Shown piece by piece: positions 14,952 through 22,238 of a stretch of DNA of 31,040 bases; position 1 is the stretch's first letter; the number at the start of each line of letters is the position of its first letter. The notes below the pieces were generated by a model, which ran no database searches, was not told the origin of the DNA, and saw only the letters and a list, made by a program, of their open reading frames with translations. Origin of the DNA: Verrucomicrobiota bacterium (GTDB taxonomy: Bacteria > Verrucomicrobiota > Verrucomicrobiia > Verrucomicrobiales > Verrucomicrobiaceae). Location: NCBI GenBank assembly GCA_023428335.1, contig JAEYYS010000107.1, positions 1-31,040 of the forward strand, read 5' to 3'. Position numbers and translations under genes: made by a program.

Positions 14952-16435
14952 AACGGCTCCTGCTTCGCGCCGACGCCTCCGCCGCCATGGGTACGGGGCA
15001 TGTCATGCGCTGCTTGGCCCTGGCGCAGGGCTGGCAGGACCTCGGCGGCGAGGTCGCCCTGCTCGCCGCCGAATTGCCCGAGGCCCTGGCCGAGCGCTGT
15101 CGCGAGGAAGGCATCGAGGTGCGGCGGTTGCCGGATGGGTCTGCCGATGCCGAAATCACGGCCGAGCAAGCGGCGCAGGCCGACTGGCTCGTGGTCGATG
15201 GTTACCACTTCGAGGCCGATTACCTCGCGGCGGTGACGGGTTCGGCAAGGCGGGTGCTGCAGGTCGATGATCTGGGTTTGCCGGAGCCGAGTGCGGCCGG
15301 CTTGATCCTGAATCAGAATGTGACCGCCTCGCCCGCGCTCTATCCCTGGGCCACGGACACCGAAAACCTGCTGTTGGGCGGTCGCTACGCCCTGCTGCGC
15401 CGCGAGTTCCGCGCGCCGCGGTCGCCACGTCGTTTCAACGGTCCGGCCCGCCGGGTTCTGGTCAGCTTCGGCGGCAGCGATCCCTGCGATTTCACCCGTC
15501 GCGCCATCGAGGCGCTGCTGCTGTGTCCCGACCTGCAGGCGAAGATCGTGGTCGGTGCCGCCAATCCGCGCCAGGAGGAATTGTGCGACCTGGCAGCACC
15601 GGCGGGGCCTCGCCTTGAGGTGCTGTCGGCCGTGACGGCGATGGTGCCGCTGATGGATGAGGCGGACTTCGCCTTGAGTGCCGGTGGCAGCAGCGTGCTC
15701 GAACTCGCCGCGCGCGGATTGCCGGCCCTGGTGGTTGCCATTGCCGACAACCAAACCGCCATCAGCGAAGCCCTGCACACGCGCGGGCTGATGCGCAGCC
15801 TGGGCTGGCATGCCTCGGTGGATGTGCCGACCCTGGCGCAGGCGCTGACCGCGTTCGCTGAGGATGCCAAGGCACGCGAGGCTTTTTCGCTCGCCGCGCT
15901 CGACCTGGCCGACGGCCGCGGCGCCCTGCGCGTGGCGGAAGCGATGCTGGCGCGTTCGGCGCTGGAGCTGCTGCGCCTGCGGCCAGCAACCGAGGACGAT
16001 GCGCGTCTGCTGCTCGACTGGGCCAACGATCCCGCCGCGCGCGCCGCCTCGTTTCAGGGCGGTGCCATTGGCTGGGAGGAGCATGTCGCCTGGCTGGGGC
16101 GTCGCCTTGCCGATCCGGACTGCCTGTTGTGGCTGGCCGAGACACCGGCAGGCGAGCCGGCGGGGGTGGTCCGCTTCGATCTGGCGGCCGACGGCGTGGC
16201 GACGATTTCGCTCAACCTGGCACCGGCCCAGCGCGGTCGCGGGCTGGCCTCGCCGCTGATTCTGGCGGCCTGCCAGGAACTGCGGCGCACGCATCCGGCG
16301 GCGACGGTGCGCGCCCTCATCAAGCCGGAGAACACCGCCTCGCAGCGGGCCTTCGCGCGTGCCGGGTTTGAGCCGGTGGAGGATGTCGTTGTGGCTGGAC
16401 AAGCGGCCCGTTGCATGATTCAGAGGGGGGCATGA
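14948..16435 (+). CDS. PseG-PseH fusion: UDP-sugar hydrolase and N-acetyltransferase
   Basis: One 495-residue chain combines two steps. Residues 1-~325 are PseG, which removes UDP from UDP-2,4-diacetamido-2,4,6-trideoxy-altrose: GTGHVMRCLALAQ (catalytic His ~18), VDGYHFEADY, LVSFGGSDP and SAGGSSVLELAARG, a GT-B-like fold. Residues ~336-495 are a GNAT domain like PseH, which N-acetylates the 4-amino group just before that step: LELLRLRPATEDDARLLLDW, AQRGRGLASPLI (acetyl-CoA P-loop) and IKPENTASQRAFARAGF. The enzymes act consecutively, so fusion may channel the intermediate. GTG start within the pseF stop; the gene overlaps pseI by 4 nt. No separate pseH is present. The GNAT domain's acyl donor could be something other than acetyl-CoA. 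Confidence 0.92.
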   Translation: MKRLLLRADASAAMGTGHVMRCLALAQGWQDLGGEVALLAAELPEALAERCREEGIEVRRLPDGSADAEITAEQAAQADWLVVDGYHFEADYLAAVTGSARRVLQVDDLGLPEPSAAGLILNQNVTASPALYPWATDTENLLLGGRYALLRREFRAPRSPRRFNGPARRVLVSFGGSDPCDFTRRAIEALLLCPDLQAKIVVGAANPRQEELCDLAAPAGPRLEVLSAVTAMVPLMDEADFALSAGGSSVLELAARGLPALVVAIADNQTAISEALHTRGLMRSLGWHASVDVPTLAQALTAFAEDAKAREAFSLAALDLADGRGALRVAEAMLARSALELLRLRPATEDDARLLLDWANDPAARAASFQGGAIGWEEHVAWLGRRLADPDCLLWLAETPAGEPAGVVRFDLAADGVATISLNLAPAQRGRGLASPLILAACQELRRTHPAATVRALIKPENTASQRAFARAGFEPVEDVVVAGQAARCMIQRGA

Positions 16436-17487
16436 GCGAGCACAGCATCCAGATTGGCGGACGCACGGTCGGCCCGGGCCGGCCCTGCTACATCATTGCC
16501 GAGATGTCGGCCAACCACGGCCAGGACCTCGAGCAGGCGCTCGCCATTGTCCGCGCCGCCGCCGAGGCGGGGGCCGATGCGGTCAAGCTGCAGACCTACA
16601 CGCCCGACACCCTGACGATCGACTGCGATGCCGCCGATTTTCGCATCGGCAAGGGCACGATCTGGGAGGGGCGCAACCTCTACCAACTTTATGCCGAGGC
16701 CTTCACGCCCTGGGAATGGCAGGCCCGGCTCAAGGCCGAGGCGGAGGCGCTGGGCATGGACTGTTTCTCCACCCCCTTCGACGCCACGGCGGTCGATTTC
16801 CTCGAAGACCTCGGCGTGGTCTGCCACAAGATTGCCTCGTTTGAAATCGTCGATCTGCCCCTGATCCGGCGCATCGCCGCCACCGGCAAGCCGATCATCC
16901 TGTCGACCGGCATGGCCACCCTGGCCGAGATCGAGGAGGCGGTGACGACCGCGCGTGCGGCTGGCTGCACCCAGCTCGCCCTGCTCAAGTGCAACAGCGG
17001 GTACCCGGCGCCGCCCGAGGAGATGAACCTGCGCACCATCCCGCACCTGGCACAGGCCTTTGGCGTGCCGACCGGTCTGTCCGATCACACCCTGGAGATC
17101 GCGGTGCCGGTCGCGGCGGTGACGCTCGGTGCCTGCATCCTGGAGAAGCATTTCACCCTCGACCGCTCCGTGCCCGGACCGGACAGCGCCTTCTCGCTCG
17201 AACCGGCCGAGTTCAAGGCGATGGTGCAGGCGGTGCGCACGGCGGAAAAGGCGCTCGGCGGCGTCCGCTACGCCCCCTCCGAACGCGAGCTGCCCAGCCG
17301 CGCCTTCCGCAAGTCGCTCTACGTCGTGCGCGACCTCGCCGAGGGCGAGGCTTTCACGGCCGACAACGTCCGCTGCATCCGTCCCGGCCATGGCCTGCAC
17401 CCGCGCCACCTGGAGCAGGTGCTCGGCGCGCGCGCCCGTCGCGCCCTGGTGCGCGGCACCCCGCTGAGCCTGGCCGACCTCGCCTGA
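16432..17487 (+). CDS. pseI: Pseudaminic acid synthase, PseI
   Basis: PseI condenses 2,4-diacetamido-2,4,6-trideoxy-altrose with phosphoenolpyruvate to give pseudaminic acid. The 351-residue protein has the NeuB-type TIM barrel (~15-280): YIIAEMSANHGQ, DAVKLQTYTPDT, DCFSTPFD, STGMATLAEIEEA, LLKCNSGYPAPPEEMNL and GLSDHT, with EKHFTLDRSVPGPDS near the active site. The C-terminal SAF (antifreeze-like) domain is at ~290-351 (RSLYVV-like segment, GHGLHPRHL). TYTPDT and the GYPAPPEEMNLRT stretch favour PseI over NeuB or LegI. The start at 16432 follows a strong purine-rich site (GAGGGGGG) and overlaps the upstream stop. A CTCGCC/GGCGAG hairpin (17479-17499) spans the stop codon. Confidence 0.93.
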   Translation: MSEHSIQIGGRTVGPGRPCYIIAEMSANHGQDLEQALAIVRAAAEAGADAVKLQTYTPDTLTIDCDAADFRIGKGTIWEGRNLYQLYAEAFTPWEWQARLKAEAEALGMDCFSTPFDATAVDFLEDLGVVCHKIASFEIVDLPLIRRIAATGKPIILSTGMATLAEIEEAVTTARAAGCTQLALLKCNSGYPAPPEEMNLRTIPHLAQAFGVPTGLSDHTLEIAVPVAAVTLGACILEKHFTLDRSVPGPDSAFSLEPAEFKAMVQAVRTAEKALGGVRYAPSERELPSRAFRKSLYVVRDLAEGEAFTADNVRCIRPGHGLHPRHLEQVLGARARRALVRGTPLSLADLA

Positions 17488-17548
17488 GGCCCCGGCGAGG
17501 GCAGGGCGGCGTTTGACATTGGCCGCGCTTGCCTGCAAGAAGGTCGCG

Positions 17549-18160
17549 ATGACCGAGATCCGCCCGCTTGAACTGCCCTTCCGGGGCGAGCGCAGCTACC
17601 TGCACGGCACCGACCTGCACCAGGCGATCACCGCCGCGCTGCCGGAACCGCCGCCGCCGGGACCGGTCAACCTGACCTTCCACCACCTGCTCCGGCATCA
17701 GCCCGATCTGGTGCTGTCGCGCGACAGCCTGCTGCACCTGCGTGAGGATACGGCCTTCCGCGGCGAGATCCGCTGGGGCACGGGCACGGACCTGCTGCAC
17801 GCCGTGCTGCTGGAGAGCGACCGGCCGGTGACGGCGCGCAAGCCCTGCAACGAACCCGAGGTGGCGGCCGCGGCCACGGTCGATGTCGCCGCCAAGACCG
17901 CGGTGCTGCACGCCCCGGCGCCCGGCCTGCCGATCGAACAGATCGTCTTCCTCAACAAGCGCCTGCATCTGGAAGTGCTGCCGCACCTCAGTCCCAAATG
18001 GCTGTTTGCCCGATTGGAACTCGTGGCGCCGCTGGCGGCCGAGCCGGTCGAAGAACTCACGGTCAGTCTGCGCCAGGTGCTCGGCAATCGTTTCACCCGC
18101 AGTGAAATCACCTCCGGGGGACGTCGCCTCGGTTTCATCTCCTTCTCCACCCCGCAATGA
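17549..18160 (+). CDS. Unknown protein of the acyl-modification module
   Basis: A 203-residue protein of no recognised family. It has no signal peptide or membrane helix. The middle contains Ala-rich VAAAATVDVAAKTAVLHAPA (~112-131), and the C-terminal half has amphipathic beta-like strands with the pattern LELVAPLAA, PVEELTVSLRQVL and RRLGFISFS. The start follows AGAAGG at good spacing. It overlaps the ketosynthase gene by 4 nt (ATGA), which strongly ties it to acyl-ACP chemistry: a chain-processing enzyme, a partner subunit or an acyltransferase are all possible. No catalytic motif is obvious. Its presence between pseI and the ketosynthase suggests a dedicated role in the sugar pathway. Confidence 0.75.
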   Translation: MTEIRPLELPFRGERSYLHGTDLHQAITAALPEPPPPGPVNLTFHHLLRHQPDLVLSRDSLLHLREDTAFRGEIRWGTGTDLLHAVLLESDRPVTARKPCNEPEVAAAATVDVAAKTAVLHAPAPGLPIEQIVFLNKRLHLEVLPHLSPKWLFARLELVAPLAAEPVEELTVSLRQVLGNRFTRSEITSGGRRLGFISFSTPQ

Positions 18161-19089
18161 GCGTCGTTCGCCTCACCCGTCTGGCTTCCCACGTCCCGCC
18201 GGGACGGATCGACACCCGTGAGCGCGGTCGCGCCTTTGACTACGGCGATGACTTTCTCGAGGGCAAACTCGGCACCACGGGTCTGGCCGTGAAGGAGCCG
18301 GGTCAGCAGGCGTCCGACCTCTGCCTGCAGGCGGCGAAGGCCTTGGTTGACCAAGGGGTGTCGCTGGACGGCATCGGCGCGGTCATCGTCTGCACCCAGA
18401 CGCCGGATCACCATGGCATTCCGCACACCTCGGCGGTCGTGCATGCCGGTCTCGGCCTGCCCGACGACTGCGCCTGCTTCGACATCTCGCTGGGCTGCTC
18501 GGGCTATGTCTATGGCCTGTCGATCGCCACGGCCTTCCTGCAGGCGAATGGCATTGCGCGCGGCTTGTTCTTCACCAGCGATCCCTATTCGGCCATCATC
18601 GATCCCGCCGATCAGGCCACGGCCCTGCTGTTTGGCGATGCCGCCACGGTCAGCCTGCTCGAAGCCGATCAACCCGGCTGGCAACTGGTCGACACCGTCT
18701 TCGCCACCCAGGGCGCCGGCGGCGGCGCCATCCACAATCGCGAGGGGCGGCTGGCGATGAACGGTCGCGAGGTCTTCAACTTCGCCATGACCGCCGTGCC
18801 CAAGCAGATCCGCAGCCTGCTGGAGCGGCGGGAGCTGGGGCTCGAGGACATCGACCTGGTGGTCCTGCATCAGGGCAGTCGGTACATCGTCGAAAAACTG
18901 CGCGAACGCCTGCGTCTGCCGGCCGAAAAGGCGCCGGTGCACCTGGCCGGCATTGGCAACACCGTCTCCTCGGCGATTCCGCTGGCCCTGGAAAGCGCCT
19001 TGAAAGCCGGCGCGCCCCGGCGCATTCTGCTCAGCGGCTTCGGCGTCGGTCTCTCCTACGCCACCGCCCTGCTCGAACGCCACGACTGA
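18157..19089 (+). CDS. 3-oxoacyl-ACP synthase III (FabH-like)
   Basis: A 310-residue thiolase-fold ketosynthase with the complete KAS III triad: C114 in DISLGCSGYVYGL, H238 in VVLHQGS and N268 in GIGNTVSSAIP, plus the C-terminal GFGVGLSYA. Such enzymes condense an acyl-CoA with malonyl-ACP, giving a 3-oxoacyl-ACP. Here it sits beside its own acyl carrier protein inside a sugar cluster, so it is unlikely to be the housekeeping FabH. Similar KAS III genes occur in Pseudomonas flagellin-glycosylation islands whose sugars carry 3-hydroxybutyryl groups. A matching ketoreductase is not visible in the cluster and would have to be supplied from elsewhere. The gene overlaps the upstream unknown gene and is 10 nt before the ACP gene. 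Confidence 0.9.
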   Translation: MSVVRLTRLASHVPPGRIDTRERGRAFDYGDDFLEGKLGTTGLAVKEPGQQASDLCLQAAKALVDQGVSLDGIGAVIVCTQTPDHHGIPHTSAVVHAGLGLPDDCACFDISLGCSGYVYGLSIATAFLQANGIARGLFFTSDPYSAIIDPADQATALLFGDAATVSLLEADQPGWQLVDTVFATQGAGGGAIHNREGRLAMNGREVFNFAMTAVPKQIRSLLERRELGLEDIDLVVLHQGSRYIVEKLRERLRLPAEKAPVHLAGIGNTVSSAIPLALESALKAGAPRRILLSGFGVGLSYATALLERHD

Positions 19090-19099
19090 CCTTTTTCTC

Positions 19100-19333
19100 A
19101 TGAGCGACACCGCCTCCGCCCTCCTGGCCATCCTCCAGGAAAATGTTCCCGGACTCCAGTTTGATCCCGCCGTCGACGGCGACCGCCCGCTCACCGAAGC
19201 CGGCGTGGATTCCCTCGACAAGATGTCGATCCTGCTCGCCGTGCAGGAGAAGTGGGACCGCGAGTTCAGCGAGGAGGAGATCGCCGCCCTCGTCAGCTTC
19301 AATGACATCTGCCGCAAGGTTGGCGCGCCGTGA
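19100..19333 (+). CDS. Dedicated acyl carrier protein
   Basis: A 77-residue acidic helical protein with the phosphopantetheine attachment site S38 in GVDSLDKMS. The pattern of helices (ALLAILQENV at the start, KMSILLAVQEKW after the site, FNDICRKVG at the end) is that of a four-helix ACP. Compared with housekeeping AcpP the sequence around the serine (VDSLDKM rather than DSLDTVE) is divergent, as in specialised ACPs. It probably holds the acyl group built by the neighbouring ketosynthase and delivers it to one of the acyltransferases downstream. A phosphopantetheinyl transferase is not seen nearby, so the host's general enzyme must load it. Confidence 0.92.
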   Translation: MSDTASALLAILQENVPGLQFDPAVDGDRPLTEAGVDSLDKMSILLAVQEKWDREFSEEEIAALVSFNDICRKVGAP

Positions 19334-19358
19334 GCCGCCGTCCGCCACGCCGACCGAC

Positions 19359-20660
19359 ATGGAGTCCGAGACCCTGCACGGCCTGCTGAGCCGACTTTTC
19401 CCGATCTGCCGCAGCCTCACCGGCGACGGCGTGCGCGCGACCCTGCGCATCCTGCAGGAGCATCTGCCGGCCTTGCAGATCCATGAGGTGGCCAGCGGCA
19501 CCCGCTGCCTCGACTGGGAAGTGCCGCCGGAATGGAACATCCGCGGCGCCCGCCTGATCGGTCCGGACGGCGAGGTGGTGGTCGATTTTGCCGATCACAA
19601 CCTGCACATCGTGGGCTACTCGGAGCCGGTCGATCGCGAACTGACGCTTGAGGAGCTGCAGCCGCACCTGCACTCGCTGCCGGATCAGCCCGAGGCCATT
19701 CCCTATGTCACCAGTTACTACCGCCGCACCTGGGGGTTTTGCCTGAGCCATGCGCGCCGCCAGGCCCTCAAGCCGGGACGTTATCGCGCGGTCATCGATG
19801 CCACCCTGGCGCCCGGCAGTCTGACCTATGGCGACCTCGTGCTGCCGGGGGAGACGACCGATGAAATCCTGGTCTCGACCTATGTCTGCCATCCGTCGAT
19901 GGCGAACAACGAACTCTCCGGTCCGGTGGTCGCCACCTGGCTGGCCAAGCACCTCGCCGCCCTGCCGCGGCGTCGGCACACCTTCCGCTTCATCTTCATC
20001 CCCGAGACCATCGGCAGCATCGTGTATCTGTCGCGCCATCTGGAGCACCTGAAGCGGCACGTGAAGGCGGGTTTCGTTGTCACCTGCGCCGGCGACGACC
20101 GCGCCCATTCCTGGCTGGCCTCGCGTTTGGGCAACACCCTGGCCGACAAGGCCACCGCCCATGTCATGCGCCACCGGCATCCGGATCACCAGGCCTACTC
20201 CTGGCTGCAGCGCGGCAGTGACGAACGCAACTTCTGCTGGCCGGGCGTGGACCTGCCGGTGTGCTCGATCCTGCGCAGCAAGTACGCCACTTATCCGGAG
20301 TATCACACCTCGCTCGACAACCTCGAACTCGTCACCGAGTCCGGCCTGCGCGGCGCTTTCGACAACCTGCGCACGGTGGTCGAGTGCCTGGAGCAAAACG
20401 CCGTGCTGCAGGCGACCACGCTCGGCGAGCCGCAACTCGGCAAGCGCGACCTCTATCCCGCCACCAGCGTCAAGGAGGCCGGGGCCGGCACGCCGATCAC
20501 CTCCGCGCGCACCTTGGTCGATCTGATGGCCTACTGCGACGGTCAGCACGATCTCTTCGAGGTCGCCGACCGCCTCGGCAAGCCGGTCTGGGAGCTGTTT
20601 CCCGGCGTGCAAACCCTGCTTCAGCACGGCCTGCTGCGGCCGGCCGATCCCCGCGCATGA
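19359..20660 (+). CDS. DUF4910/DUF2172-type aminopeptidase-like protein
   Basis: A 433-residue protein resembling the DUF4910-type M28-like zinc peptidases that recur in polysaccharide gene clusters, ending in a winged-helix-like domain (~365-433). Possible metal and catalytic residues are conserved in order: H178 in STYVCHPSMANNELSGP (with N184 and E185), E216 in FIPETIGS, and H316 in YPEYHTSLDNLEL. The N-terminal part (~1-110) carries the family segment FPICRSLTGDGVRATL and WNIRGA. True substrates are unknown; an amide-bond hydrolase acting on N-acyl sugars fits the setting, but that is inference. The start follows the ACP stop by 25 nt; the frame upstream overlaps the ACP gene and is rejected. 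The gene overlaps the next by 4 nt. Confidence 0.85.
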   Translation: MESETLHGLLSRLFPICRSLTGDGVRATLRILQEHLPALQIHEVASGTRCLDWEVPPEWNIRGARLIGPDGEVVVDFADHNLHIVGYSEPVDRELTLEELQPHLHSLPDQPEAIPYVTSYYRRTWGFCLSHARRQALKPGRYRAVIDATLAPGSLTYGDLVLPGETTDEILVSTYVCHPSMANNELSGPVVATWLAKHLAALPRRRHTFRFIFIPETIGSIVYLSRHLEHLKRHVKAGFVVTCAGDDRAHSWLASRLGNTLADKATAHVMRHRHPDHQAYSWLQRGSDERNFCWPGVDLPVCSILRSKYATYPEYHTSLDNLELVTESGLRGAFDNLRTVVECLEQNAVLQATTLGEPQLGKRDLYPATSVKEAGAGTPITSARTLVDLMAYCDGQHDLFEVADRLGKPVWELFPGVQTLLQHGLLRPADPRA

Positions 20661-21463
20661 GCTTCAAGGCCCACTACGCCAACGCCGATGTCGCCGCCGC
20701 CTTCGCGTCGCTCGGGTTGGCGCGCGGCGATGTGGTGTATCTCTCCGGCAATCTCGGCAACCTCGGCTTTCATGCCTCGGGCAGCAAGACCGCGACGCTG
20801 GAGGGATTTCTTGCCGCCCTGTTCGAGGTGATTGGTCCGGAGGGCACGGTCGTGGTGCCGACCCATTCCTTCTCGCTCTGCAACACCGACCGCGTGTTTG
20901 ATCCGCAGGCGACGCCGAGCGAGACCGGGCCGCTGACCGAGTTCGTGCGCACCCGGCCGGGCGCGGTGCGCCAGTTCCATCCCTTTGCCTCGGTCACCGC
21001 CCTCGGGGCCCGCGCGGCGGAGATCTGTGCGCCGGGCGCCCGCCACGCCTACGGCCCGAACACGCCCTTTGCCCGCCTGCTCGAAGCCAATGCCTGGGGC
21101 ATCAGCGTCGGTCTGCCGCCGAACCGCACCTGCAGCATCGTCCATCACGTCGAGCAGACGATGGCGGTGCCCTACCGTTACACCAAGGAGTTCCTGCAGC
21201 CGGTGCGCCGACCCGAGGGCGTGGTCACCGAACCCTTTTACCTGCTGGTCACCCGTCGCGATGTCGACCTGGTGCGCGACCAGAACGAAAAGCTGTTCGC
21301 GCATCCACGGCTCGCCGCCGGGGTCGGTCGTGTGCCGCTCGGCATGGGCGGGGTCGCCGCCTACCGCCTGCGCACGTTGGTCGATGCGGCGGTCGACCTG
21401 ATGAGTCACGACCTCTACGCCTGGCTGCGTCAGCCGCCGGTGCAGCGGCCCTTCCAAAGCTGA
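20657..21463 (+). CDS. AAC(3)-family N-acyltransferase
   Basis: A 268-residue protein of the aminoglycoside 3-N-acetyltransferase fold: DVVYLSGNLG, GPEGTVVVPTHSFSL, QFHPFASVTALGARA (the HP-x-x-S segment of the family), GPNTPFARLLEANAWGISVG and CSIVHHVEQTM, which supplies the likely catalytic His and Glu. Members found in sugar clusters are thought to N-acylate amino sugars rather than to give drug resistance. In this cluster, acyl-ACP or acyl-CoA are possible donors. ATG overlaps the upstream stop (ATGA); the next gene begins 4 nt after its stop. It is not evidence of antibiotic resistance. Confidence 0.88.
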   Translation: MSFKAHYANADVAAAFASLGLARGDVVYLSGNLGNLGFHASGSKTATLEGFLAALFEVIGPEGTVVVPTHSFSLCNTDRVFDPQATPSETGPLTEFVRTRPGAVRQFHPFASVTALGARAAEICAPGARHAYGPNTPFARLLEANAWGISVGLPPNRTCSIVHHVEQTMAVPYRYTKEFLQPVRRPEGVVTEPFYLLVTRRDVDLVRDQNEKLFAHPRLAAGVGRVPLGMGGVAAYRLRTLVDAAVDLMSHDLYAWLRQPPVQRPFQS

Positions 21464-21467
21464 AGCC

Positions 21468-22136
21468 ATGAACACCTCGCTGCCCGCGCCCCGGCTCGCA
21501 CAGTACGTCGCCAGCCAGTTGAACACCTTTTATCCGGACGACGACCTCGTTGAGGCGGTGCGACTCGAGCCCTTGGTCGAGCAGGTGCTGGGCGAGTTGG
21601 AAACCGGTTTGGCCGCCTTCCACAACGCCTATTTCTGGCGCGAGGGTCGCATCCATTTCAACCACCTGCACGGCGACCAGTACCTGCTCTTCCTGTACCG
21701 CCTCGGTCGCTTGGCCGGCAAGTCGGGACCGGAGTTCCGCAGTCTGCTCGACAAGACCTACCTGCTCAACAAGGCCCTGCACGCGCTGGACCTCTACCCG
21801 CAGGTGGAACTGCCCGCCGCCTGCTGGCTGGCGCATCCGGCCGGCACGGTGATCGGTCGCGCCGAGTACCAGGGCCCGCTGGTGGTCATGCAGGGCTGCA
21901 CGATCGGCAACAAGGCGGGGACTTATCCGGTGATCGGCAGTCGCGTCGTGCTCTGCGCGCAGACGACGATCCTCGGCGGCTGCGAGATCGGCGACGATGT
22001 CTGCTTCGGGGCTGGCAGCCTCGTGCTCGACGAAAAGATCCCGAGTGGCTCGACGGTGGTGGGTCGCAGTCCGAACCTGCGCATCATCCCGAAAAGGGCG
22101 AACCTGATCGAGCGCATGTTCAGGGCGGAGGGATGA
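21468..22136 (+). CDS. Hexapeptide-repeat acyltransferase, serine-acetyltransferase-like
   Basis: A 222-residue protein with an N-terminal helical domain (~1-115) and a C-terminal left-handed beta-helix (~120-205) made of hexapeptide repeats such as GTVIGRAEYQGPLVVMQGC, VIGSRVVLCAQTTILGG and EIGDDVCFGAGSLV. This layout matches CysE-like O-acetyltransferases, including versions in glycan loci. The usual serine acetyltransferase His-Asp catalytic pattern is not clear: H in GCTIGNKAG is missing where CysE has a catalytic His after the turn, so the acceptor is probably not serine. It is the last gene of the cluster and likely modifies the sugar or a carrier-linked intermediate. A 7-bp stem (22136-22168) follows the stop. 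Confidence 0.8.
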   Translation: MNTSLPAPRLAQYVASQLNTFYPDDDLVEAVRLEPLVEQVLGELETGLAAFHNAYFWREGRIHFNHLHGDQYLLFLYRLGRLAGKSGPEFRSLLDKTYLLNKALHALDLYPQVELPAACWLAHPAGTVIGRAEYQGPLVVMQGCTIGNKAGTYPVIGSRVVLCAQTTILGGCEIGDDVCFGAGSLVLDEKIPSGSTVVGRSPNLRIIPKRANLIERMFRAEG

Positions 22137-22168
22137 GGGATGGCTTGTGCCTCCGCTTGTTCATCCCT
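22136..22168 (+). terminator. Possible terminator hairpin at the end of the pse cluster
   Basis: AGGGATG (22136-22142) pairs perfectly with CATCCCT (22162-22168) around a 19-nt loop, directly after the stop of the last cluster gene. There is no T-run, so it may act through Rho or only protect the transcript. Confidence 0.35.
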
Positions 22169-22238
22169 GACACAGGCTTGCTTTCGGTCGGGAAAGGAAA
22201 ACCGCGCGGTTGGCTCGGCGTTGTGGCAGACTGACGTT

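Noticed and set aside
14933..16402. Long minus-strand frame opposite pseG-pseH, and similar ones opposite pseC, pseI, ispF and metG
   Set aside because: These are antisense shadows of high-GC genes whose sense products are unambiguous.
17513..17536. Promoter before the unknown gene (TTGACA, or a sigma-54 site in TTGGCCGCGCTTGC)
   Set aside because: TTGACA has no -10 hexamer at proper distance, and the GG-to-GC spacing is 8 rather than 10 for sigma-54.
18157..19333. Housekeeping fabH and acpP
   Set aside because: The pair sits inside the sugar cluster, the ACP is divergent around its serine, and no other fab genes adjoin.
20657..21463. Aminoglycoside resistance gene
   Set aside because: The fold is AAC(3)-like, but the gene is embedded and overlapping in a sugar cluster. 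A drug-resistance role has no support.
21468..22136. Serine acetyltransferase CysE of cysteine synthesis
   Set aside because: Only the beta-helix layout is shared. Catalytic details differ and the gene ends a sugar cluster with no cysteine gene nearby.
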